Source: Saccoglossus kowalevskii (Eukaryota; Hemichordata; Enteropneusta; Harrimaniidae). From it: a stretch of 30,570 nucleotides of DNA. Made by a program: the position numbers and the translations under genes. Numbering within the stretch: the stretch's first letter is position 1; each line of letters starts with the position of its first letter. The notes under the pieces were generated by a model. It searched no databases, was not told the origin of the DNA, and saw only the letters and a program-made list of their open reading frames with translations. The stretch is from assembly GCF_000003605.2 (NCBI RefSeq), contig NW_003119929.1:82029-112598 (forward strand). Direction: 5' to 3'. Below are positions 11,758-23,100 of the stretch, one piece after another.

Positions 11758-12380
11758 ATGTTTGGAGGAATATTTTTTAATGGTCACAGCTGAGGTCAAT
11801 AACAAATGTTTGGAAGAATATTTTCTGACATTGATCACAGCTGAGGTCAATAACAAATGTTTGGAAGAATATTTTCTGATATTGATCACAGCTGAGGTCA
11901 ATAACAAATGTTTGGCAGAATATTTTCTGATATTGATCTTAGCTGAGGTCAATAACAAATGTTTAGAAGAATATTTTCTGATATTGATCACAGCTGAGGT
12001 CAATAACAAATGTTTGGAAGAATATTTTCTGATATTGATCACAGCTGAGGTCAATAACAAATGTTTGGCAGAATATTTTCTGATATTGATCACAGCTGAG
12101 GTTAATAACAAATGTTTGGAAGAATATTTTCTGATATTGATCACAGCTGAGGTCAATAACAAATGTTTGGCAGAATATTTTCTGATATTGATCACAGCTG
12201 AGGTTAATAACAAATGTTTGGAAGAATATTTTCTGATATTGATCACAGCTGAGGTCAATAACAAATGTTTGGAAGAATATTTTCTGATATTGATCACAGA
12301 TGAGGTCAATAACAAATGTTTGGAAGAATATTTTGTGATGATGATGATGATAATGATTACTGCCGAGGTTAATAACATAG
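11758..12380. repeat. 51-bp minisatellite, about 12 units
   Basis: A 51-bp unit recurs head to tail, with AACAAATGTTTGG every 51 bases from about 11800 to 12320. Units differ by a few substitutions (GGAAG or GGCAG; AGGTCA or AGGTTA), and the edges are degenerate. Because 51 is divisible by three, both strands stay open for over 200 codons. The plus frame would read repeats of AEVNNKCLEEYFLILIT, but no splice context or non-repeat domain supports a gene. Each typical unit contains TGATCACAGCTGAGGTCA, that is, an E-box and a nuclear-receptor half-site. Confidence 0.95.
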
Positions 12381-14055
12381 GATTTAACAATACATGTATA
12401 GATTCCAGGTTTGGTTTAGCACTGCCACAAATTGGTGACCCTGGAAAATGCCCCAGGGTTACTTCTGTCTAATTCAAAACACATTTCACCATAGTGTAAT
12501 GTGCAATTGGTAGGGTTGATAATCTCATTCGAGTATAGCTATTTATTTCTAATTAAATGGTCAACATTTTATCACAAATGTGTTTATCAATAAACTGATG
12601 TTTTATGTGTCACTATTATAATGTATTATATGTATCTTGCCTGTAAATAATGCTTCTTTATTTAAATAAATCTGTGACTTTCATTAAATGTTTGTGTATT
12701 GTCTCTATTGTGAAATTGACGCCATTGATTTTCGTTAAATATTCATATGTTGTATTTCTGTGTGACCACCATGACCTCTCATTCGAAATGTTCATATGAT
12801 ACACCGTATGAGATACCGCCAGATAATAACAACTCGCACAAATTTGGTTACCTAGTTTGTTATAAAATTTACTACTTCTGTTCAAAAAATTACTAACAAA
12901 TTACTATCGGTTTGAGATAATCTAACGGGTGACATCGCTTCCAATGAGTTTGTGCGTGTGGTGTTTGTTTGCATTGAATTAAGATAACTGTTCCTTGGTT
13001 TAATATTTTGACAAGGTGGCTGAGCATGTTAATATGAAAGTACTTATGAAAGTACGAATTACTATCGCCACGATTACCAAAACGTTAAAAAACTGCCAGC
13101 AAATAAATAATAAATTAAAACAAAGTAAAAGAAAGTGTATGATAAAAATGAATAGTTAAACAATATATTTTGAAAAAATGAAGCCAAACTAGGATGTTAT
13201 TTTAATCAGATTGTTTACAGCAAATGTCCTTCAAAGATGTTTGTAGGTTGGAAGCCATACTACCGGCAACACCCGGGCGGAGTGAAACGACTACTCAGCT
13301 TAGCCATCGATGGTGAGTGTAAAATAATAATATTGTGATTGTTTCCCTGATAAGCGATAAGCACTCCGCGATGATGTTTACAAAAGTTCAACAATGTTTG
13401 CATTTTCATTTTGAAAACAGTCGACATACGTCAGCCAACCTGAGGGCGGGCCTGGCATATTGGGTTTGGGGTTCGGCGTAAACTTACAGCTTTGGTTTGC
13501 AAATAAAACAGTATGAGCTTAAACATTTACCTCCCCCCCCCGATATAATCACGTATTATCATGATTTTTCAGAGCGAACGCGATCCAGACGTCGCCAGCA
13601 AGTTAATTTTGAGCTTCTTTGGCCTCCACATTTTAATTGTATAGTCTCCTCTTCAGGACGTAGTTTTCTTGAGAGACATATATGCAATTACATTTGGGGG
13701 CTGGAGTGTTAACATTAGGGTTTAGATTAGAAATGGAGGGTCTTAAAGAACTCTTTCCCTGTTTTCAACTGTTTCGTTAAAAGGGCTAAATTACATCAGC
13801 ATCCTAACAATAATGTAATCTTATTTCATTTTCATGTTTATCAGCTGATTTACCTATCATGTCTTAATAGGGTGATATCGTGAAAATTGTAAATATATGC
13901 AGCAACACAAATTAAGTCATCCACAATCTACATATGAAAACAAGTAATAAAATATATACTCCAATCCCTAATAATTGTCTTTGTATATTTGAATGCATAT
14001 TACAACTGTTAACGGAATTAAGCTGAATTGCGAGAAACCTTGTACACATGTGATC

Positions 14056-14180
14056 GGTACCTTCGTTGAAAATAAGAACAAATATATATTGAACACGATA
14101 AATACCCGTCCCCACTCACTCACGAACGAGTGAATATCGTGTTTACTATTTGGTTGTTCTCATTATCAAGGAAAGGTACC
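14056..14180. repeat. Imperfect inverted repeat (foldback)
   Basis: The left arm starts GGTACCTTCGTTGAAAATAA and continues with GAACAAATATATATTGAACA and CGATA. The right arm, complemented, reads GGTACCTTTCCTTGATAATG, then AGAACAACCAAATAGTAAAC and ACGATA. The loop is about 20 bp. It could be a foldback element or a degraded palindromic transposon. Confidence 0.55.
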
Positions 14181-14743
14181 GAACGCCTGTGTAGTAGTGT
14201 AAACACAATGCGAGTGACCTGCACGGGCAAAGCGAAACATGGCTGTAATTCTTGTTGCCATATAGAAGTCTCTTTTTGTTTAAGCGAGAGCGCTTACAAT
14301 GCTACACAATTATTTAGGTCAGGTGGGTTAAGGTGAGTGCATACTACGGTGGTTCATAAACACAATCCGCAACTAACAATTATATTTCAACGACCTTCGC
14401 AAAGACGTTTCCTTACAGTACACACGTTTCTCTGTCTTATATTTAACTTTTGGAAGTTGTATTATATACTTCGGTACAAAGTTCAAAGCCTATAGTTTTA
14501 CACAAACTACTTACAAATACATGGTTAAACTGAGTGTGCGCTGTTTCCTGAAGTGTTTGTAGATGGTCAACAAGAATAGTACATACTTTAAAGGGGCAAC
14601 ATTTATCGAGTAACATTCTAATTGTTGATTGGTTAAAGTGTGTATCATATAGCACGGCCACGGCTACATCCTGTCAAAATTATAATAATTTATACAATAC
14701 ACAATACTTATCATTGATTTCGGATTGCAGTTACGGATCACCG

Positions 14744-14828
14744 TATATATGGCCGTTCATTGATTGGGAACTGAAACAGTCACGTACCAGTCTGTTGTAG
14801 CACACATTCATTCGAGTTACACCCGAAG
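14744..14828 (+). promoter_or_regulatory. Possible TATA box and first non-coding exon of gene 2
   Basis: TATATAT at 14744-14750 is followed about 80 bp downstream by GAAG at a consensus donor GTAAGT (GT at 14829-14830), as expected of a short first exon. GGAACTGAAAC at 14767-14777 resembles an interferon-regulatory-factor element (GRAANNGAAAS). The link to gene 2, whose first coding exon is at 17155, is inference. Confidence 0.3.
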
Positions 14829-17154
14829 GTAAGTAGCTCGTCAGAATAATTTTAGATAATTCAAAATAACTTGTAGCTGTCTGATGCATAAATAATTCGA
14901 AACAATTATTGGTATATTTGTATTGTTTAACGAATGTTATCGGAACGTTTTAATGATCAAAACGACCATTGACTCGTTATAGCTAACCATGAGCCCCGGG
15001 CATTAACAGGTCGGTGAACCAGATCGAAAAGTTCCTTCATGTGTTTATCAGCCGGTTTATTTTGTAAAGCCTAGGCAATGTGTCATTTGTTATTGTGGAA
15101 TTTTGGTTAGGCCACACTGATTTAATTTTATGAATGACATCCTCTGGAGACCCCAAAACTAATGCGAGAGAGCGAAAAAATAATCCTGCTAAAACAACAG
15201 GACTACGGAGCTTGTATTACGAATTGAACCACAGAACACAGTGTATCAAAAAACACAACAAGTCTTTATTTGTAGGAGGCACATGTTGATGTACGCATCT
15301 CGTACTGTATTACTGTCACAGGTATAACCATTGAAATGAAGCCTACATGTTAACCCTACAAATATGTCTAATGTTTCATGTCTAGGGATCTCAGCCTCAA
15401 GTATCAGAAAAAAAATGATCTCTTGCACTCCTGTATACCCCACACATTGATCTCTTCAACAATAGGTCCTTTCTTCCTTCTCAGCTATCACATCCCTAGG
15501 CCACCATACACCTCCACTCCTATCCCATTTCTCTCATCGTTGCATCGCGGGACAGCCACTCTGGACAATATGTCCTTATAGCTGTGTAAACGTCACATCT
15601 CCCTGGCCGACGTCAATTGCGTACCAGTCTACAACAATCCCTCCGTTTTCCCTCTGAACTTTTATGCTCACGTATTTTGGTGGCGTGGTCGCCATGTTGG
15701 AATTCCCGGCAACACAGTACGCATGTGCAGAAGATCATTTACGACATAACTGACACGTTTTAAGGTAGTCCAAAACGAGTTTTACGAAAATTCGGCGTTT
15801 TGCGACAATATGAGTTGGCAAGTTCCAGACTGAAAACCGATCTGTGACAACTCTTCATAGGAGATTTTTTTTTTTTTTTTTTTTTTTTGAGAAACAGGCG
15901 AAAACTAATGCGCGCGCGGATGTCATCCATAACATTAAGTCGGTGTGGCTTTAGCAATGGCGTCTACTGGAAATGGAATTCTGATACAACTAACCAAACA
16001 ACCAACATTATCTTACAGTTGAGGACATAACGTTTTATGAATATAATTTTTTATGAATCAAAATGGATGTTAGAATTCAAATTGACCAGTTCGGAAATGG
16101 TGTTTTGCCATCAAAGTTAGTTCCAGTTAATATTAATGACGTTGACATCATCCAATAACCAAGCGCCTCATTTCGAAATTGTGGGCGGTCGTAATTGCTA
16201 TGTCATGTGACGTTGTTTAGCTCTTGGGTCAATCTTTATTGAATATTTGAATTTGAGTGAAAGCTGTTTATCGCATTTTACAAATATAGATATAGATGCG
16301 TTTATAAACAAAGTCACAGTTTTGTGCCATTCACTTGTAAAGCGATATTTATGCCAGGACAGAAACATGTCGTTAATCGCTGAATAATTTTAAATAAGGA
16401 CTCAATTTGTGTCACTATGCCAGTTATTGGCAAAATGGGTATAACGCAGTGTAGTGCGAACAAACTTAGCAGTAAAGCTATAAGCAGTAAAGTCATAGGT
16501 GTTAACAATGTCAAGGAACGTATATGTATGTGTCACCATGGTGGCTAGCATTGTAAATGTAGCAATGAACATTTTACAATTTATGTCAATCCCTATTGTG
16601 TCATCACTTTTATATTCGCGCCAAAACAATAATGACTTTATTTTAAAAACTGAAAAACAAGAACATGACACTATTTGTAATTATGCAATAGATGGGGATA
16701 CCAGTGTAATATATAATAGTTAATTAGCAACGCGCCCATAAAGAGCAACGTGTAAAATTAGAAATTATCGTATGTCGGTGACGTCTAGACATGACGCAAC
16801 ATGGTTAAAAATTACCTTGTTCGGGCCTCTATCCGGGCCTCCCTTCATATATAATATATACCGTCATAACGTCATAATGTGTGTTCAGGTCTATATCTAT
16901 AATATAACTATCTCGATTTCGTTAAATATCTGATATATCGTACATGACTCCGGCCTATTTGCATTATTATAGGCTATTATTTACCTGCTTTTCTATTTTT
17001 GTTAATGGCCAGAATAACAACGACGTTCATCGTTTCCATTCTACGGGTTTTGCGTAAATATTGTATACCCTACATAACAACGTGAAATGTACATAAGGCA
17101 ATGCATGGACACGATATTGCGTAAACATAGTAGTAACATTTCAACGACCTAAAT

Positions 17155-17158
17155 ATGG
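17155..17158 (+). other. Proposed start micro-exon of gene 2 (coding part ATGG)
   Basis: AAATATGG at 17151-17158 abuts a consensus donor GTGAGT (GT at 17159-17160). Splicing G to the AT beginning the Death exon at 17693 makes GAT (Asp), so the protein starts MDDKIANF. The phase fits exactly, and no other nearby ATG gives a phase-1 donor this good. Upstream 5' UTR sequence belonging to the exon is undefined. Confidence 0.5.
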
Positions 17159-20100
17159 GTGAGTAAATATTTGCACTCTAATGCAATCTGTTAAGTTAAG
17201 GGGGCTTATTAATTCGTTGGGGTTAATTAAAGCGCGGTAGTCGTCGCGCTGCGCATGTGCGAGATATATGGGTCTCATATAAACAAAGATGGCGACTTTG
17301 ACTGTTGTGCAGATCAACGAGTACGAACTGAGACGTTTTCCAAGCTTTAATTAAGTAATTTTCATGTTATTGGAAGGTATCTAAGGAGTCACCGGCGGTA
17401 ATCAGTGGAAGTCGCAACCAGGTCAAACCTCATACTTGTGATTTCCATTTGAAGAGCGCATTGGATTGTGGGGAAATCAATGTTTATCAACACAAATGTG
17501 ACACATGCGCAGCGCGACGACTATCGCGATTTAAAGTTCAGTGACCATACAAATTTAGCAAGAGAATATGTCCCGAGGATGTAATCATTTATTTGAACCT
17601 TAAACCCACTTTCTTTGTTTACAGTACTTTGCAGTATTATTGTGTAATATCAACAAAGTATAGATTAAGGGCTCACTTGTTATTTTTTACAGATGATAAA
17701 ATTGCGAACTTTCTCACCGGGTATGTAACAGCTCGAGAGTATAGAATACTTGCACGACATTTGGGGATATCGGATGTGACTATTGATGACATTCACCAAG
17801 ACAATCTATGCAAGACAATGCAATTTAGACAAGAACTTTTAAGGTCATGTATGGGTAGACTCGAATTCCCAAAAGATGCAAAAAGGATGACAGAAATATT
17901 TATGAAGATCGATAGAGTTGACTTGTCAGAGAAATTCCAAGACTTTGTGAAACGTTAGTTGAAATATATTATTGTTCAGCTATTGCATGTTTATTCGTGA
18001 CAGTAACTTATATTGTATTGCAGTCATATATACATTCGCAATTGAAAATGAGATATATGAGCAAACACAGCTAACTACATAAAGCGATCACTGAATTTCA
18101 CTCATTATGTGGCACACACCAGTAAACGGACTAAAACCGAAATAACCAGGTTATTTATATTGTGTTTCTGCGAGAAAATATAAATTGTTTGTGGTGCTCT
18201 TACTTTTTTGATTGTGTTATTGTATTGTTTAAATGTCTGTTGCATTTATTTTAATTCATTGCATTAACACGAAGGATACAAATACACGCATAATATCGCT
18301 ATTTGTACCATTTAAATATCGGTATAGAATCACGTATTTACCTTTCCCTCCAAACAGACATTTGTTAGATATTTTGTACAGATCATATGTTGAGGGTGTA
18401 CGATGTTTTTTATTTAAACTCAAAATAACAATGTCATTTCTTTCAATAATAGGTTTAGAACAACAAGGTGTATGTGAACACCATGACAAAGACCAGGATC
18501 CACCAGGTGAGAATTGTACATAATTCGATTTATTGATAAGAGGCACAGTGCATACAATCATCTGTATTTATTTTGTACTTGACTTGTGCCTCTGTTAACT
18601 GTTAACTGTTAACTGTGAACTGTGAACTGCTATGCATACAGTATTATTATATGTGCTATTTATAATTACAGTTACGAAGAGAATGCGATACGGTGATGAA
18701 GACAGCAGTGAACGAGAATTATTACGTATGTACCAATAATATCAGCATTTCTATTAGCGCTATTGATAATATAGTCTATACGCTGTGATTTATGCGTCCA
18801 TGTGTCCGACGTCATTTCCCGGACATAACTGGACCTATTAAATTGGTGGTTGGTTGAAAAACAAAATAGCATATATTCTTGTCAATCTGTTTTTCGGTCA
18901 TTTTTTTCTACCATTTGATAAGTCCTGTCTAGGATGATTGTTTGTATTGTTTCGTGATTATAGTCATAATGCCCAGCTGGCTTTCTTACCACAAGTGAAT
19001 ATCTGAAAATGAATAGAACGCATTTCTATCCATATTCAGATATTCATATATTTTGCTTTCATTTGGTATAAGGAAAGACATATTGGGTTTGAATGTTCAC
19101 TTCTGGTATTTTGGATTGCAGTGGAATATAATCTATTAGCGCAGAAAATCCAGGCCTGTTGGGATGGTTTTATTTATTTTAGTCAAGTTTGTGTGTACGT
19201 ACGTCACACGGATAACATCAGCTTGTTTTATGATGACCGACTGGCAGCTATGTCGGTTTATTGTTATGCATAATTAACCATTTCTTGGACTTATTTCATG
19301 GAAGAGATTGTTCAATGTTGTTACAAATACGAGACATATTGTGTTAATTCAGCCAAATACAATGTTTAACGTTGACAGATTTCACAATTCATAGCATTCT
19401 GGCTTACTTAAAAGCTTCATTCACTTGCAGTCTTTTGTTTTATTTACAGAGAAATGCCATGGAGTGGACTGTCTCCCCCAAGAATATATTGATCGTCCAG
19501 ATGAGATTCAGAAACTACTAGAGCTAATAAAACAGTCAGAAGTAAAACCTGTTGGTATCTTAGGTAGAAAGCCACTTCTCTGTAAAACATCACCCATTGG
19601 CATTAAAGGACTCGGAGGAATAGGTAAAACTACTTTAGCAATAGCCTTAGCTCAGAGAGTCTGTCAGGATTTTAACATGGAGGTGGTGTGGCTTACTGTA
19701 TCGCAGAATCCTGAGGTTGTGCCACTTCTAAATACTATCCACTTTTATTTGACTGGAGAAAAGGGTAACTTTCACAATGAGAGAAGTGGCGTAGATTGGC
19801 TCAGAGAGTTCACCAAGTTGAGAGAACTTTTTCTAGTTCTTGATGATGTTTGGAACGAAGATGACGTAACACCTTTTAGAGTGATTGGTCCAAAATGTCG
19901 TATTCTAATTACAACACGTCGTGAGGAAGTTCTTGCATTCCACAATGCTGAAAGCTTTTTACTTAGTGATCTGAGTGTTCAGCAGTCTAGAATGATGTTT
20001 CTCAATTACATGAAAACGGATGAAAATACGATTAAAGAGTTACAGTTATCTAGATGTGTAAATGAATTCCTTGCAGCTTTGAAATATCACCCCCTAGCTA

Positions 20101-23100
20101 TTGCACTTTTAGGTTCAGCTCTTCGTTCAACTCGCAAAATTGAGAGATTGTGGGAGAAAAAACTTGAAGAACTGAAATGCAGTGAGACGTTTTGGAAAAC
20201 CAGAGCCAATGAATTAAAAAAAGAAGGCTATGATTACACTTTGATGGGAGCTTTCGATATTAGCTTTGACTATCTTGGTAAAGATGAAAAATCGAATAAA
20301 CTAAATTCAGCTCAGGAACATTTCTTGGATTTAGCACTATTTCCTGAAGACACGCCCATACCAGTTGATGTATTGAAGAAGCTTTGGATGAAAGGCCAAC
20401 CTGTGGGTTTATATGATGTCGAATGTAAAGAAGAGATGGAACAGCTAGATGAAGACTTGGATGTTCTGACTGCATCTTCCTTGGTGAATATGGTTGAAGA
20501 TGGGGGAATTGATAGCTACAAACTGCATGATTTGGTATTGGGATATGCGGTTTATAAATTTAACTACATTTATGGTGATGGTATGTTATGCAGACGTCAG
20601 TGTGACCTTGTTGAATACTATAAGCAGGATGTGATTCGTACTAATCTATTGGTAATTACTCCACATTCCCAACAATGTTTTCCATGGTGGACAGCGCGGA
20701 ATGATGGGTACGTTTACAAGTACCTAGTGCACCATCTACTGAAAGCTGAAATGCATGATGATGTGATGCAGCTGCTAATGAACTATAACTGGGTTAAAAA
20801 TAAACTGGAAAAAACTGACATTGCAGAAGTAATCTCTGACTATGAAAATTACTTTAAGTATTGCGAAAACAGAAAATTACCCGTAAGTAACAGCATCAAA
20901 AATGTGTATACAGCTCTTACGTTTACTGGACAAGTGGTTGCCAAACACAAGGATCAACTACCAAACCAGCTTCTTGGGTCATTAGTTGATGTACCTGACC
21001 CAGGAATAGTTGATTTCCTTGACCAGATTAAACATGACCTAGATTTATCCAACCAATGTTCTCTCATTCCAATAACAGCATGCCTTTCTCAGCCAGGTGG
21101 CTTCTTGAAACGGTTCATACGTGACAACAGGGCAACAGTTCTTTGTGTAGCTTTCACCCATGATAATAAACACATACTAGCGGGATATGGAACTGGAGGA
21201 TATGGTTACAATACAGCTCATCTTCTTCAGATAGATGCTTCTACTGGAAAAGAGAAAGTTCTAGGAAAAGAAGTTGATCATCATAGAGGTTCTGTATTTG
21301 GTCTAGCTATCCATCCATCCAACGAGTTTGTAATAACTGCCTCATTTGATAAAACTCTTAAAATATGGCCACTTCACAATGAGTTTGATAAAGTTTATAC
21401 ACTCTCTGGACATGATAGTTTTGTTTATTGTGTTTCCATCTCACAAGATGGTACATTTGCAGTTTCTGGTGGAGAAGATAAAACAGTGAAGAAATGGAAT
21501 CTGAAGATGAAAACATGCAGTTTGACAATTAAAGGACACAAGTGTACTGTTCGCCAAGTATGCATCACTAGTCAAGGTGATCAAGTAGTCACTGGTGCAG
21601 AAGATGGCCAACTGCGTGTATGCTGTCTCACAACTGGCAACATACTAAAGCAGCATGAACCTGGGTTACAACTCATCTCATGTATATCATTGGCTAATGA
21701 TGATAATACTGTCATTTCAGTCGGTAAAAACAATGCTGCAAAAGTAGTAGATATGAATACTGGTACGATTCTGTTTGAACTTCATGGTCACAATAAAGGA
21801 ATTATATCATGTGGTTTGTCCAAAGATAGTAAATATGTGTTCACTGGAAGTGGTGATGGCATGATTAGAATGTGGGAACTTTGCAACGGCAGAAAAGTCC
21901 GTGAATTCCAGGGGCATGCTGAACGAATTCGACATATAGCCATTTCACCAAATGGGAAATTAATGGCATCAGGTGCCGAGGACTGTTGTTTGAAGATTTG
22001 GGATTGTGACCCAGAAAGCAGCAAAGCAGCCACAGTACAACAAGCTCACATATCACCTGTTAGTGCCATAGCATTGACTGCTGATAGAAAGATGGCTGCT
22101 ACAGCATCACATGACTTCACCGTGCAGATATGGGATTTGTCAACATATTCACACATCCATACTTTTTATGGCCACACTGATATTATAAATTGCATAACAA
22201 TATCAGATGCCTTGGCATGTATAATATCTGGTTGCAATGACACAACTATTCGCTTATGGAATATAGACAATAAGAAGTATTTTGGAGAGCCCCTTCTTGG
22301 ACATGACTACCCAGTAACAGCACTGCAATCTTCAAGATGGCATGGTAAAGATATATTACTTTCAGCATCACACGATAATATTATAAATGTTTGGGACATC
22401 AAACAGAGAATTAAACTGCATCATCTATCAGGAATTGACAATGGTGTTAAGTATTTACATGTTTCCATGATACAGCAGGAGATGATATTAAGGATTACTG
22501 CAGTGTTCCAAGCAAGTGTGTGCACCTGGGAAATCCCAAAAGATAACTTACTACAGCAGTCTCGCACAATATTTTATCCACAACATCACTGCCATCAGTC
22601 AGAAAGATACAAGTATCCAGTTGTTTCACAGACAAATTATAACCGCCTAATGGCTGGGTGGGAAGAAATGAGTAAAATTCGGGAGTGGAATTTAGAGAAT
22701 AGAATTGAATCAAGGATACCGAGTGGACATGATCACCATGATATTGTCACATCCCTGTATTTAACTGAAAACGATGAAATAATAATCACAGGCACTAATA
22801 ATGGAAACTTAAATATTATAGGATTAAAGAAACTGAATCCCATTGGACGACTGCAGGTCCCTCATGACGCCATGAACTCGGTCACTGCAATTACTGCATT
22901 GCATTCCATGCCAGATGATCCAGATGCGATGTTTTTATTTGCTGGATTTCACAATGGTATGATTCTAACATGGGAGACAGTTGATAAGGCTCGTGTTTAT
23001 GAGTGTGGAAAAACTCCAGTGAGAAGTCATGAAAATGGAGCGCTGACGATTAGTAATGTGAAAAAAGTTGGACAAGGATCATCCACTATAACTAATCTAG

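Larger units (their letters stand above)
12381..17154. other. Intergenic region between the paralogues
   Basis: I see no convincing protein-coding exon. It holds an inverted repeat (14056-14180), a poly-C run near 13531, a run of 24 T at 15865-15888, and isolated donor-like sites at 13313, 14335 and 14829 that could end non-coding first exons. The ATG at 13310 abutting GTGAGT would give phase 0 and so cannot join the phase-1 Death exon of gene 2. Confidence 0.6.

Noticed and set aside
11746-12472. Long open frames on both strands (214 and 236 codons)
   Set aside because: They arise because the 51-bp repeat unit is divisible by three and has no stop. There is no non-repeat domain, splice context or promoter.
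13256-13313. ATG directly before a GTGAGT donor as the start of gene 2
   Set aside because: It would end in phase 0, whereas the Death exon needs a phase-1 partner; 17155 fits and this does not.
18233-18561. Open frames of about 100 codons on both strands around linker exon A
   Set aside because: Mostly intron; only 18453-18506 has paired splice sites and a fitting phase.
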